Below, piece after piece: positions 27,782 to 35,792 of a stretch of DNA of 64,000 nucleotides. The position numbers were made by a program, and so were the translations under genes. The stretch lies in contig NZ_CAJHOB010000008.1 in the NCBI RefSeq assembly GCF_905120355.1, positions 62,001 to 126,000 on the forward strand, read 5' to 3'. This DNA is from Azonexus hydrophilus (GTDB lineage Bacteria; Pseudomonadota; Gammaproteobacteria; Burkholderiales; Rhodocyclaceae). The notes beneath the pieces were generated by a model. It was not told the DNA's origin. It saw only the letters and a program-made list of their open reading frames with translations, and did not search any database. The first letter of the stretch is position 1. Every line of letters begins with the position of its first letter.

Positions 27782-29119
27782 ATGCCCCGCCGCCTGATCT
27801 ATCTGATCGTCTTCATCGAAGGGTTTTCCTCACTCGGGGCGGAAATCGTTGCACTGCGGCGGCTGCTACCGCACATCGGCAGCGCCATTACCGTCACTGC
27901 GCCGACCATTGCCCTGTTCCTGCTTGCACTGGCGCTGGGTTACGCCGCCGGCGGCCGGGTCAGGACCGCATTCCTTGACGTCGTCAGACGCAATTTCCTG
28001 CTCGCGGCGCTGCTGGCAGGTTGCGGCCTGTCTGCTGTGACGGTTGATATCCTCTTTGCCAGCGCCCCGACCGCTTTTGCCTACCTGCTACTGGTCGGCG
28101 GCATCCTCTGCCCAATCGCCTGGCTGCTCGGCCAGACCGTCCCCATCCTCACCAACCTGGTGCACACCGAACTGACCGGCGAGGCAAGCGGACAGGCACT
28201 GTTCTGGTCTACCCTCGGCTCATTCCTGGGAGCACTCGGATTATCACTGCTGGTCATGCAGTGGCTGGGCGTCTCGGCCGCAGTACTGCTGGTTGCTGCA
28301 GTCCTGCTCGCCGCTCTGCCGGTGCTTGCCGAAAGACGCCTGCGGGCGGCATTGCTGGCCGTGGCTGCGTTACTGCCCGTCATCGGCATCAATCTGACCG
28401 CCACCCAGGTCAGCGACACCGCGTACGCCGAATATCGGGTCGAACCGCTCACCCGAGCGGGCGACAACGATGCCCGCGCCTTCTGGGTCAACAAGTCGCT
28501 GGCCTCACTGACCGATGCCTCCACCCCGCCTCGAACGACCCGCTACATCGCCCATCTGCGCAGCATCCTGCTCGACGAGTTAGAGTTCCGCGGGCGCGAC
28601 ATCCTCGTTCTCGGCGCCGGTGGCTTCACGCTTGCCCAAGACGAACCGCGCAATCGCTACACCTATGTCGATATCGACCCCGCCATCCGCAGCATCGCCG
28701 AAGAACAGTTCCTGCGCCAGCCAGCCGCAGGGGAGTTCATCGTCGATGACGGCCGCCGTTATGTCACCACCACCGAACGTCGTTTCGACGCCGTCGTCGT
28801 CGATGTCTATAGTTCGCACACCGCCATTCCCGGCCACCTCGTGACCCGTGAATTCTGGTCCGCCACCCGCCGCGTCCTCAACGCGGACGGCGTCCTGCTG
28901 GCCAACCTGATCCTCGACGGCAAGCTGGAATCAGCCTATGCGCGTAATCTGCTGGCAACGGTGGAAGCGGTCTATGGACGTTGCGCCATCGACGTCCTGC
29001 ACAAGGGCAAACCCATTGCAAATGTGGTTCTGAGCTGTTTTGCCAGCAGCCAGCCAAGTGGCGCCCGCATCTACATCGACGAGAAAAACCGCGTCGACCT
29101 CGACCGCAGCAGCCACTGA
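27782..29119 (+). CDS. Membrane-anchored spermidine-synthase-like protein
   Basis: A 445-residue fusion-type protein. The N-terminal ~210 residues hold six or seven membrane helices, starting RRLIYLIVFIEGFSSLGAEI, as in the membrane-bound polyamine synthase-like group. The C-terminal part (about 265-400) is a Rossmann methyltransferase-like domain with ILVLGAGGFTL, YTYVDIDPAI and FDAVVVDVYSSHTAIPGHL, the aminopropyltransferase core. The acidic gatekeeper pattern of true SpeE (GGGDG) is changed to GAGGF, so the substrate is uncertain. It is a single gene between two tRNA loci. Confidence 0.82.
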   Translation: MPRRLIYLIVFIEGFSSLGAEIVALRRLLPHIGSAITVTAPTIALFLLALALGYAAGGRVRTAFLDVVRRNFLLAALLAGCGLSAVTVDILFASAPTAFAYLLLVGGILCPIAWLLGQTVPILTNLVHTELTGEASGQALFWSTLGSFLGALGLSLLVMQWLGVSAAVLLVAAVLLAALPVLAERRLRAALLAVAALLPVIGINLTATQVSDTAYAEYRVEPLTRAGDNDARAFWVNKSLASLTDASTPPRTTRYIAHLRSILLDELEFRGRDILVLGAGGFTLAQDEPRNRYTYVDIDPAIRSIAEEQFLRQPAAGEFIVDDGRRYVTTTERRFDAVVVDVYSSHTAIPGHLVTREFWSATRRVLNADGVLLANLILDGKLESAYARNLLATVEAVYGRCAIDVLHKGKPIANVVLSCFASSQPSGARIYIDEKNRVDLDRSSH

Positions 29120-29184
29120 CACACTCCGCGGCACCTGTCTCGAGCTCGACGCTCGGCAACCCCGCCGTGCGGACCTGGAAATGG

Positions 29185-29211
29185 AAACGGCTTCCACAAG
29201 GGAAGCCGTTT
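29185..29211 (-). terminator. Hairpin terminator of tRNA-Lys
   Basis: On the minus strand AAACGGCTTCC-CTTGT-GGAAGCCGTTT is a perfect 11-bp stem, six bases after the tRNA 3' end. It is followed by a short, mixed T-rich tail. Confidence 0.75.
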
Positions 29212-29216
29212 GAATC

Positions 29217-29292
29217 TGGTAGGCCGTGTAGGGGTCGAACCTACGACCAACGGATTAAGAGTCCGCTGCTCTACCAACTGAGCTAACGACCC
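29217..29292 (-). tRNA. tRNA-Lys (CTT anticodon)
   Basis: A 76-base cloverleaf on the minus strand that starts GGGTCGTTAGCTCAG. The anticodon stem CGGA/TCCG has the loop CTCTTAA, giving anticodon CTT, which reads AAG. The T-arm is GTAGGTTCGACCCCTAC and the CCA end is encoded. Confidence 0.96.
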
Positions 29293-29333
29293 AGATTTCA
29301 CGCCAAGCACTGGTCTCAGCAGGAAAGGTCGTC

Positions 29334-29362
29334 ATTGTACGGATCGTCGCCGGGAGCGTCAA
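29334..29362 (-). promoter_or_regulatory. tRNA-Lys promoter
   Basis: On the minus strand TTGACG and TACAAT are 17 bases apart, with the -10 about 42 bases before the tRNA 5' end. It is the best sigma-70 match in the window. Confidence 0.8.
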
Positions 29363-29409
29363 CATCTGCCGCCCACTTTTTTACACTCCTCAGCGCAGTA
29401 CCGCAGCCA

Positions 29410-30282
29410 TCAGCGGAACACCACTGTCTTGTTCCCGTGCACCAACACCCGGTCTTCCAGGTGATAGCGCAGACCGCGCGCCAATACGGTTTTCTCGATG
29501 TCCTTGCCGTAGCGCACCATGTCTTCCGGCGCATCCGAGTGGTCAATGCGGATCACGTCCTGCTCGATGATCGGGCCGGCATCCAGCTCGCTGGTCACGT
29601 AATGGCAGGTTGCCCCGATCAGTTTGACGCCGCGTTCGTAGGCCTGGTGATACGGCTTGGCTCCGACGAAACTGGGCAGGAAACTGTGGTGGATGTTGAT
29701 GATGCGCCCGGCAAGGGCATCACACAATTCCGGTGACAAGATCTGCATGTAGCGGGCCAGGACCATGGTGTCGCCGCGCACGTCTTCAAAAATACGGGCA
29801 ATCTCGGCATAGGCCGCGGCCTTGTTGTCCTTGTTAACCGGCACGTGGATGAAGGGAATGCCGTGCCACTCGATGAACCCCTTGAACGCATCATGATTGG
29901 AGATGACACAGGGAATCTCGATGTCGAGCTCCTTTGATTGCCAGCGCGCCAGCAAATCGTATAGGCAGTGCTCCTGCTTCGACACCATGACCACCACGCG
30001 CTTTTTCACTGCGCTGTCGGTAATCCGCCAGTCCATTGCCAATGGCTCCGCCACTTCCTTGCCGAATCGCTCGCGAAACTCCGCCAGCAGAAAGGGCAGG
30101 GAATCGGCCTTGATCTCGATGCGCATGAAATAACGCCGGCTGACCTCATCGGCATGAAAGCTCGATTCGAGAATCCAGCCACCGTGCTGGGCAATGAAGC
30201 CGGTCACGCGGGCAATGATGCCCACCTGATCCGGACAGGATGCGGAAAGAGTGTAGAAACGGTCGCGATGCATGATGGCCAA
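29410..30282 (-). CDS. purU: Formyltetrahydrofolate deformylase PurU
   Basis: PurU hydrolyses 10-formyl-tetrahydrofolate to formate and tetrahydrofolate, balancing the one-carbon pool. The 290-residue protein has an N-terminal ACT domain (about 8-85, LSASCPDQVGIIARVTGF) and a formyltransferase-fold domain with SNHDAFKGF, the catalytic-region phrase NIHHSFLPSF, and the conserved Asp of ELDAGPIIEQD. ATG 30282 or 30273 could be the start. It follows thrH on the same strand, with a hairpin between. Confidence 0.95.
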   Translation of the reverse strand: MAIMHRDRFYTLSASCPDQVGIIARVTGFIAQHGGWILESSFHADEVSRRYFMRIEIKADSLPFLLAEFRERFGKEVAEPLAMDWRITDSAVKKRVVVMVSKQEHCLYDLLARWQSKELDIEIPCVISNHDAFKGFIEWHGIPFIHVPVNKDNKAAAYAEIARIFEDVRGDTMVLARYMQILSPELCDALAGRIINIHHSFLPSFVGAKPYHQAYERGVKLIGATCHYVTSELDAGPIIEQDVIRIDHSDAPEDMVRYGKDIEKTVLARGLRYHLEDRVLVHGNKTVVFR

Positions 30283-30327
30283 TGCGTAATGAAGTGAGCC
30301 CCTTCAGGAGCAATGAGCGAACAGGTA

Positions 30328-30350
30328 GAGGCCGCAAAACCTGCGGCCTC
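30328..30350 (-). terminator. Hairpin after thrH
   Basis: GAGGCCGCA-N5-TGCGGCCTC is a perfect 9-bp stem five bases after the thrH stop codon. It lacks a T run and may only attenuate transcription into purU. Confidence 0.5.
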
Positions 30351-30354
30351 GCCA

Positions 30355-30963
30355 TCAGGCGCGGGCGAAGGCCTTGTCGATTTCGCTGCGCAAGGCGTCG
30401 TAGTCACGCACCACCGGATATTGCGGGAATTCGCGGATGACGTTTTCCGGCGGATGGAAAAGGATGCCCCCATGCGCCTCGCCCAACATGGCGGTGTCGT
30501 TGTAGGAATCGCCGGCAGCGACGATCTTGAACTTCAACTCCTTGAACCGCTTGACCGCTTCCTGTTTCTGATTCGGCATACGCAGGTGGTAATTGACCAG
30601 CATGCCATCGGCGTCAGCCTCCAGCGAGTGGCAGAACAGCGTCGGCCAGCCCAGTTGCCGCATCAGGGGATGCGCAAATTCGTAGAAGGTGTCCGACAGG
30701 ATGACGACCTGATAGTCCTCGCGCAGCTGGTCGAGAAAGGCACGTGCCCCGGGCATCGGCCCCATCTCGGCGATCACCTTCTGGATGTCGGGTAGACCGA
30801 GCTTCTTGTCGCGCAGGATATTCAGGCGATAAGTCATGAGCGTGTCGTAATTAGGCTCATCCCGCGTCGTCCGCTTCAGTTCCGGAATACCGGTACGCTC
30901 GGCGAATTCGATCCAGATTTCGGGAACCAGCACCCCTTCGAGGTCAAGACAGACGATTTGCAC
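30355..30963 (-). CDS. thrH: ThrH: phosphoserine phosphatase / homoserine phosphotransferase
   Basis: A HAD-superfamily enzyme of the ThrH type, able to dephosphorylate phosphoserine and pass phosphate to homoserine. From GTG 30963 it is 202 residues (QIVCLDLEGVLVPE), close to the 205 of the Pseudomonas protein. A GGGAG ribosome site lies just upstream. The nucleophile Asp is in CLDLEGVL; the DLEG in place of DxDGT is characteristic of ThrH. Motif II is ILSDTFYEF, and motif IV is AAGDSYNDTAML. The longer ATG-started frame adds a spurious hydrophobic leader. Confidence 0.9.
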   Translation of the reverse strand: MQIVCLDLEGVLVPEIWIEFAERTGIPELKRTTRDEPNYDTLMTYRLNILRDKKLGLPDIQKVIAEMGPMPGARAFLDQLREDYQVVILSDTFYEFAHPLMRQLGWPTLFCHSLEADADGMLVNYHLRMPNQKQEAVKRFKELKFKIVAAGDSYNDTAMLGEAHGGILFHPPENVIREFPQYPVVRDYDALRSEIDKAFARA

Positions 30964-31101
30964 AACACACTCCCAGATGAAGGCCGCGACAACGGCAAAA
31001 AACAACACGTAAGCGGGCGATTTTAACCGATGACAGGAGCGTCTGCTGCAGCCAGCCTCGGTGGAAAGCGTTTAATATTACAAAAGAATCAAGAGGTGGA
31101 C

Positions 31102-33477
31102 ATGAGCGCACAAATCGACGGCAATTCAGAAAACCGCATGGACGACGTGCTTCGTCGTCTCACTTTTCTCAAAGATCTACACAACCTGACGCATCGCATC
31201 CATGCCACCCGCAACGTCGACGAAATCATGCTCGATCTGTCGCCAGCCATCTGCGAGCTGTTCGCCTGCGAGCGGCTGACCCTCTATGCCTTGAGCGATG
31301 ACGGCGGCAGCATTTTTGCCAAGGTAAAGACCGGCCTGGATTCCTTCGCCAGCCTGAAACTGCCGATCAACACCCAGAGCGTTGCCGGTTATGTTGCTGC
31401 CGAACGGCGCCTGGTAAACATCGCTGACGTCTATGACGAAAGAGCTCTACAGGCGATTGATCCAGGCTTGCGCTTCTTGCGCGCGGTGGATCAGCGCACC
31501 GGTTTCCGCACCCGCGAAGTTCTGGCCGCGCCCATTGTCGATACTGGCGATGGTCGGCTGCACGGCGTCATCCAGCTCATCAACAACCGCAGCGGCCGCC
31601 CCTTCCCGACAACAGTCGAGGAAGGTCTGCTTGAATTGTGCAAAACCCTGGCCATTGCCCTCAACCAGCGCTGCCCTACGACAGTGGCGCCATCCCGCTA
31701 TGCTGCACTGATTGCCACCGGCCACCTGGATCAGGCCAGCCTGAGCGAAGCGCAGCTGGCGGCACGACACAGTGCAACTTCCCTGGAAAGCCTGTTGCGC
31801 ACGCAGTACGGCATCGGCGCGGCCCTGCTGGGCAAGGCCCTGAGCGAACATTTCGGCGTTCCCTACGCCAGTTTCGACGCGCGCCAGCCCAGACCGCAGA
31901 GCCTGCTGCTCAACCTCAAGCGCGATTACCTGCAGCAAAGCGAGTGGCTGCCACTCGACGAAAATGAAGAAGGCATTCTCATCGTCAGCACGGATCCCGA
32001 ACAAGCGCGCAGCAATCGCCTGATCAACCAGTTATTCCCTGGGCGCCGCCTGCTCTACCGGGTCACTACCGAACACGAATTCCAGCAGATGCTGGACGCC
32101 TTCTTCGGCAGCGCCGGCGCACCGGAGCTGGACAGCACCGCTGTCGGTGATCTGCTGCTGGAACTGAGCGAGGATGAAGAAACTGGCGAATCTGCCGCGC
32201 AGGCAGTCTCTGCTGCTGCCGACAACGAACTCGTCAAGCTGGTCAACAAGATCATCGTCGATGCTTACCAGCAAGGCGCTTCCGACATCCATATCGAACC
32301 GGCACCGGGCAAGGGCAAGGTGCTGGTGCGGCTGCGCCGTGATGGCTCGCTGCACAAATACATTGAGATTCCGGCCAGCTACCGCAGCGCCATCGTTGCC
32401 CGCATCAAGATCATGTGCGATCTCGATATCGCCGAAAAGCGCCGGCCGCAGGATGGCAAGATCCAGTTCAAGAAATTCGGCCCGCTCGACATCGAGCTAC
32501 GGGTCGCAACGCTACCCTCGGCGGGCGGCGTCGAGGATGTGGTGATGCGTATCCTGGCCGCTGGCGAGCCCATTCCCCTCGACAAACTGGGCGTGCTGCC
32601 AGGCAATCTGGCGCGCCTGAAAAGTGCCGTGGAAAAACCCTACGGCCTCTTTTTCGTCTGCGGCCCCACCGGCTCCGGCAAAACCACCACCCTGCATTCG
32701 GTACTGGGCTATCTCAACCGCCCGGAAAGCAAAATATGGACGGCGGAAGACCCGGTGGAAATCACCCAGAAAGGCCTGCGTCAGGTACAAGTGAACAAAA
32801 AGGCCGGACTGGATTTCGCCACCGTGATGCGTGCCTTCCTGCGCGCCGACCCGGACATCATCATGGTCGGTGAAATGCGCGATGCCGAAACCACGGCCAT
32901 CGGCATCGAAGCCTCACTCACCGGCCACCTGGTGTTCGCCACCCTGCACACCAACAGCGCGCCGGAATCGATCATCCGTCTGCTCGACATGGGCATGGAT
33001 CCGTTCAATTTCTCCGATGCCCTGCTCGGCATCCTGGCCCAGCGGCTAGCCAAACGCCTCTGCCCTGCCTGCAAGGAAAGCTACCAGCCAGACGCCGCCG
33101 AAATGGATGAATTCCTGCACGAATACTGCCGCGAACTGCAACACACCCCCGCCTTCCTGGCAGACCCGCAGGCCGCTGAAGCTGCCGTCCGCGCCCGCCT
33201 GCTGGCCAATTACGGCAGCAACGGCCACTTTGTCCTGCCCCGCGCCAAAGGCTGCCCGGCCTGCGAAGGCAGCGGCTACAAGGGGCGGCTCGGCCTGCAC
33301 GAACTGATGCTGGGTTCGGATGCCCTGAAAAAACGCATCCAGGAACATGCCCGGGTCGCCGAACTGCTCGCCCAGGCGCTGGCCGATGGCATGCTCACCC
33401 TGAAAATGGACGGCATGGAGAAAGTCCTGCAAGGCATGACCGACCTCAAGCAGGTGCGAACGGTGTGCATCAAATAA
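31102..33477 (+). CDS. GAF-domain GspE/PilB-type secretion ATPase
   Basis: A 791-residue hexameric-type ATPase of type II secretion/type IV pilus assembly, fused to an N-terminal GAF sensor. From ATG 31102 (AGAGGTGG ribosome site) the order is GAF (about 25-190, ending VIQLINNRSGRPF), an MshE/GspE N-domain (about 205-335), and the ATPase (about 400-785). Walker A GPTGSGKTTT begins at residue 521, with the Asp box TAEDPVE, Walker B DIIMVGEMRD and the His box TLHTNSA. Two CPAC motifs bind zinc. No pilC, pilin or gsp genes adjoin; the next gene is a GAF-HD-GYP protein. The partner machinery is unknown. Confidence 0.9.
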   Translation: MSAQIDGNSENRMDDVLRRLTFLKDLHNLTHRIHATRNVDEIMLDLSPAICELFACERLTLYALSDDGGSIFAKVKTGLDSFASLKLPINTQSVAGYVAAERRLVNIADVYDERALQAIDPGLRFLRAVDQRTGFRTREVLAAPIVDTGDGRLHGVIQLINNRSGRPFPTTVEEGLLELCKTLAIALNQRCPTTVAPSRYAALIATGHLDQASLSEAQLAARHSATSLESLLRTQYGIGAALLGKALSEHFGVPYASFDARQPRPQSLLLNLKRDYLQQSEWLPLDENEEGILIVSTDPEQARSNRLINQLFPGRRLLYRVTTEHEFQQMLDAFFGSAGAPELDSTAVGDLLLELSEDEETGESAAQAVSAAADNELVKLVNKIIVDAYQQGASDIHIEPAPGKGKVLVRLRRDGSLHKYIEIPASYRSAIVARIKIMCDLDIAEKRRPQDGKIQFKKFGPLDIELRVATLPSAGGVEDVVMRILAAGEPIPLDKLGVLPGNLARLKSAVEKPYGLFFVCGPTGSGKTTTLHSVLGYLNRPESKIWTAEDPVEITQKGLRQVQVNKKAGLDFATVMRAFLRADPDIIMVGEMRDAETTAIGIEASLTGHLVFATLHTNSAPESIIRLLDMGMDPFNFSDALLGILAQRLAKRLCPACKESYQPDAAEMDEFLHEYCRELQHTPAFLADPQAAEAAVRARLLANYGSNGHFVLPRAKGCPACEGSGYKGRLGLHELMLGSDALKKRIQEHARVAELLAQALADGMLTLKMDGMEKVLQGMTDLKQVRTVCIK

Positions 33478-33503
33478 CCCATGACAACAAGACGGAAACT
33501 GGC

Positions 33504-35135
33504 ATGAACAGCAGCAACCCCCTCCTGCACCGCCTGGATCAGCTCAACCGGATCGGCGTCGGTCTCTCCCGTGAGCGCAACATCAACCGTCTGCTGGAAG
33601 ACATCCTGCTCGCCGCCAAGGGCATCACCGGCGCTGACGGAGGCACGCTCTACCGCATGGATGACAGCGGCAGTCATTTGCGCTTTGAAATCATGCACAC
33701 CAATTCCCTCGGTCTGGCGTTGGGCGGCACCACGGGCAAGCGCATTGATCTGCCCGACCTGCCGCTCAGGAATGCCGCCGGCGAACCCAATCTCAACCTG
33801 GTCGCAGCCTACGCCGCCCTCAAGGAAGAAACCGTCAATATTGCCGACGCCTATGACGAAGCCGGCTTCGATTTTTCCGGCACCCGCCGCTTTGACGCCC
33901 AGACCGGCTACCGCTCCCGCTCCTTCCTCACCGTGCCGATGAAGAACCACGAAGAGCAGGTCATCGGCGTACTCCAACTGATCAACGCCACCAACCTCCT
34001 GACCGGCGAAGTCACCCGCTTTTCCGCTGAAGACCAGCATCTGGTGGAGTCGCTCGCCTCGCAGGCAGCGATCGCCCTCACCAACCGGCAATTGATCGAT
34101 CAGCTGGAACAGCTGTTCGAGTCTTTCATCGGTCTCATCAACCTCGCCATCGACGAAAAATCCCACTACACCGGCGGCCACTGCCAGCGCGTCCCCATCC
34201 TCACCATGCTCCTGGCGGAGGCGGTGAATGCCACCCGAGAAGGGCCACTGGCCGACTTTCACATGAGTGAAAAGGACCGTTACGAACTGAAGATCGCCGG
34301 CCTCCTGCACGACTGTGGCAAGGTCACCACGCCGGTACACGTGGTCGACAAGGCCACCAAGCTGGAAACCCTGTTCGACCGCATTCACCTGATTGACACC
34401 CGTTACGAGGTCCTCAAGCGCGACGCCGAAATCCGCCTGCTGCGCGCCCAGCTTGCCTCGGGGGAGGCCTTCGATACTGCCGCCGAACATGCTCTGGCGC
34501 AGCAACTGGCCGCCAGCACGGCCGAACTGGATGCCGAACGCGATTTCCTGCGCCGCATCAACACGGGGGGCGAGGCCATGCGCGAAGAAGATCAGCAGCA
34601 GGTACGCGACATCGCCGCCCGCCGACGCTGGCGCGGCCCGACGGGCGAGGAACAGTCGGCGCTGAGCGAGGACGAAGTCGCCAACCTTTCCATCCGTGCC
34701 GGCACCCTGAACGCCGAGGAACGTGAAATCATCAACCACCACATCGTCGCCACCGTCCGCATGCTGGAGCAACTACCCTGGCCCAAGCACCTGCGCAAGG
34801 TGCCCGAATACGCAGGCGGCCACCACGAGCGCATGGACGGCAAGGGCTATCCCAAGGGACTGACGCGCGAACAGATGTCGGTTCAGGCACGCATCATGGG
34901 CATTGCCGACATCTTCGAAGCCCTCACCGCACGCGACCGGCCTTACAAGCCAGGGCTCAAGCTGTCGAAGGCAATGGAGATCATGGCCAATTTTGCCCGC
35001 GGCGGTCACATCGACCCGGATCTGTTCGCGGTATTCGTCCAGCAGGAGGTCTATCTGCAGTACGCGCAGGCCCATCTCGCCAGTGAGCAGATCGACCCCG
35101 TGGACAACGCCGCATTGCTGGCGGCGATCAACTGA
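33504..35135 (+). CDS. GAF-HD-GYP protein, predicted c-di-GMP phosphodiesterase
   Basis: A 543-residue protein with an N-terminal GAF domain (about 15-195) and an HD-GYP domain. The HD pair is His269-Asp270 in LLHDCGK, and the GYP motif HHERMDGKGYPKGL begins at residue 440. Metal-site residues upstream (SHYTGGHCQRV) are present. About 110 charged, helical residues are inserted between the HD helix and the GTLNAEEREIINHH segment, where ordinary HD-GYP proteins have a short loop. The start at ATG 33504 lies 26 bases after the GAF-GspE gene, so the pair is probably one operon with related GAF sensors. Confidence 0.9.
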   Translation: MNSSNPLLHRLDQLNRIGVGLSRERNINRLLEDILLAAKGITGADGGTLYRMDDSGSHLRFEIMHTNSLGLALGGTTGKRIDLPDLPLRNAAGEPNLNLVAAYAALKEETVNIADAYDEAGFDFSGTRRFDAQTGYRSRSFLTVPMKNHEEQVIGVLQLINATNLLTGEVTRFSAEDQHLVESLASQAAIALTNRQLIDQLEQLFESFIGLINLAIDEKSHYTGGHCQRVPILTMLLAEAVNATREGPLADFHMSEKDRYELKIAGLLHDCGKVTTPVHVVDKATKLETLFDRIHLIDTRYEVLKRDAEIRLLRAQLASGEAFDTAAEHALAQQLAASTAELDAERDFLRRINTGGEAMREEDQQQVRDIAARRRWRGPTGEEQSALSEDEVANLSIRAGTLNAEEREIINHHIVATVRMLEQLPWPKHLRKVPEYAGGHHERMDGKGYPKGLTREQMSVQARIMGIADIFEALTARDRPYKPGLKLSKAMEIMANFARGGHIDPDLFAVFVQQEVYLQYAQAHLASEQIDPVDNAALLAAIN

Positions 35136-35148
35136 GCACCGCCCGGCG

Positions 35149-35778
35149 TCAGGCCACCAGCAGGCGCAGGCCAAGCCCGATGAACAACAAACCGGTCAGC
35201 CGGTCCAGCCACAGCGCCCAGCGCGGATGGCGCTGCAGGCTGGCGCCCAGACGTCCGGCACTGGCGCCAATGAGACTGAAGATGAGCGCCCCCTGCAGGG
35301 TGAACAACAGGCCAAGCTGCACGATCTGGTAACTTGCCCACGGCCCCGGCGTGACGAATTGCGGCAGAAAAGCCAGGAAAAACAGCACCACCTTGGGGTT
35401 CAAGGCATTGGCCAGCAGGCCGCGGCGAAAGAGTTGCCACGGTCGGGCCTCGGCGTCCGCCAGCGGGCGCAACAGGGCCACCCCGCTGCTGCGCAGCGCC
35501 TGCCAGCCCAGCCAGAGCAGATACGCCCCTCCCAGCCAGCGCAGGAGATTGAACCAGAAGGGCGAAGCAGCAATCAGGGCGCTGACACCGAGCGCCGCCA
35601 GCAGCGTGTGATTGAGACAGCCCAGCGCACACCCCAGGCCAAAGGCCACGCCTGCCCGACTGCCGCGCGCCATGCCCAGCGCCAGCACGAGCAGGTTATC
35701 CGGCCCCGGTGCCAGGGTCAGAAGCACAGCCGCCGCGAGAAAACTCAGGGCCAGCTGCGGCGCAAGCAGGAATTCCAT
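35149..35778 (-). CDS. LysE/RhtB-family amino-acid exporter
   Basis: A 209-residue inner-membrane protein with six predicted helices. The N-terminal motif LLTLAPGPDNLLVLALGMARG is the LysE/RhtB signature, and ANALNPKVVLFFLAFLPQFV is the central one. Substrates of the family are amino acids such as homoserine, threonine or lysine; the specific one cannot be read. The gene is convergent with the GAF-HD-GYP gene and follows the ABC-F gene on its own strand. Confidence 0.9.
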   Translation of the reverse strand: MEFLLAPQLALSFLAAAVLLTLAPGPDNLLVLALGMARGSRAGVAFGLGCALGCLNHTLLAALGVSALIAASPFWFNLLRWLGGAYLLWLGWQALRSSGVALLRPLADAEARPWQLFRRGLLANALNPKVVLFFLAFLPQFVTPGPWASYQIVQLGLLFTLQGALIFSLIGASAGRLGASLQRHPRWALWLDRLTGLLFIGLGLRLLVA

Positions 35779-35792
35779 GCCGGCGCTGGCGG

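Noticed and set aside
27600..27800. tRNA-Pro as an attachment site for an integrated element
   Set aside because: No integrase gene, no repeated tRNA 3' end and no foreign-looking block follows.
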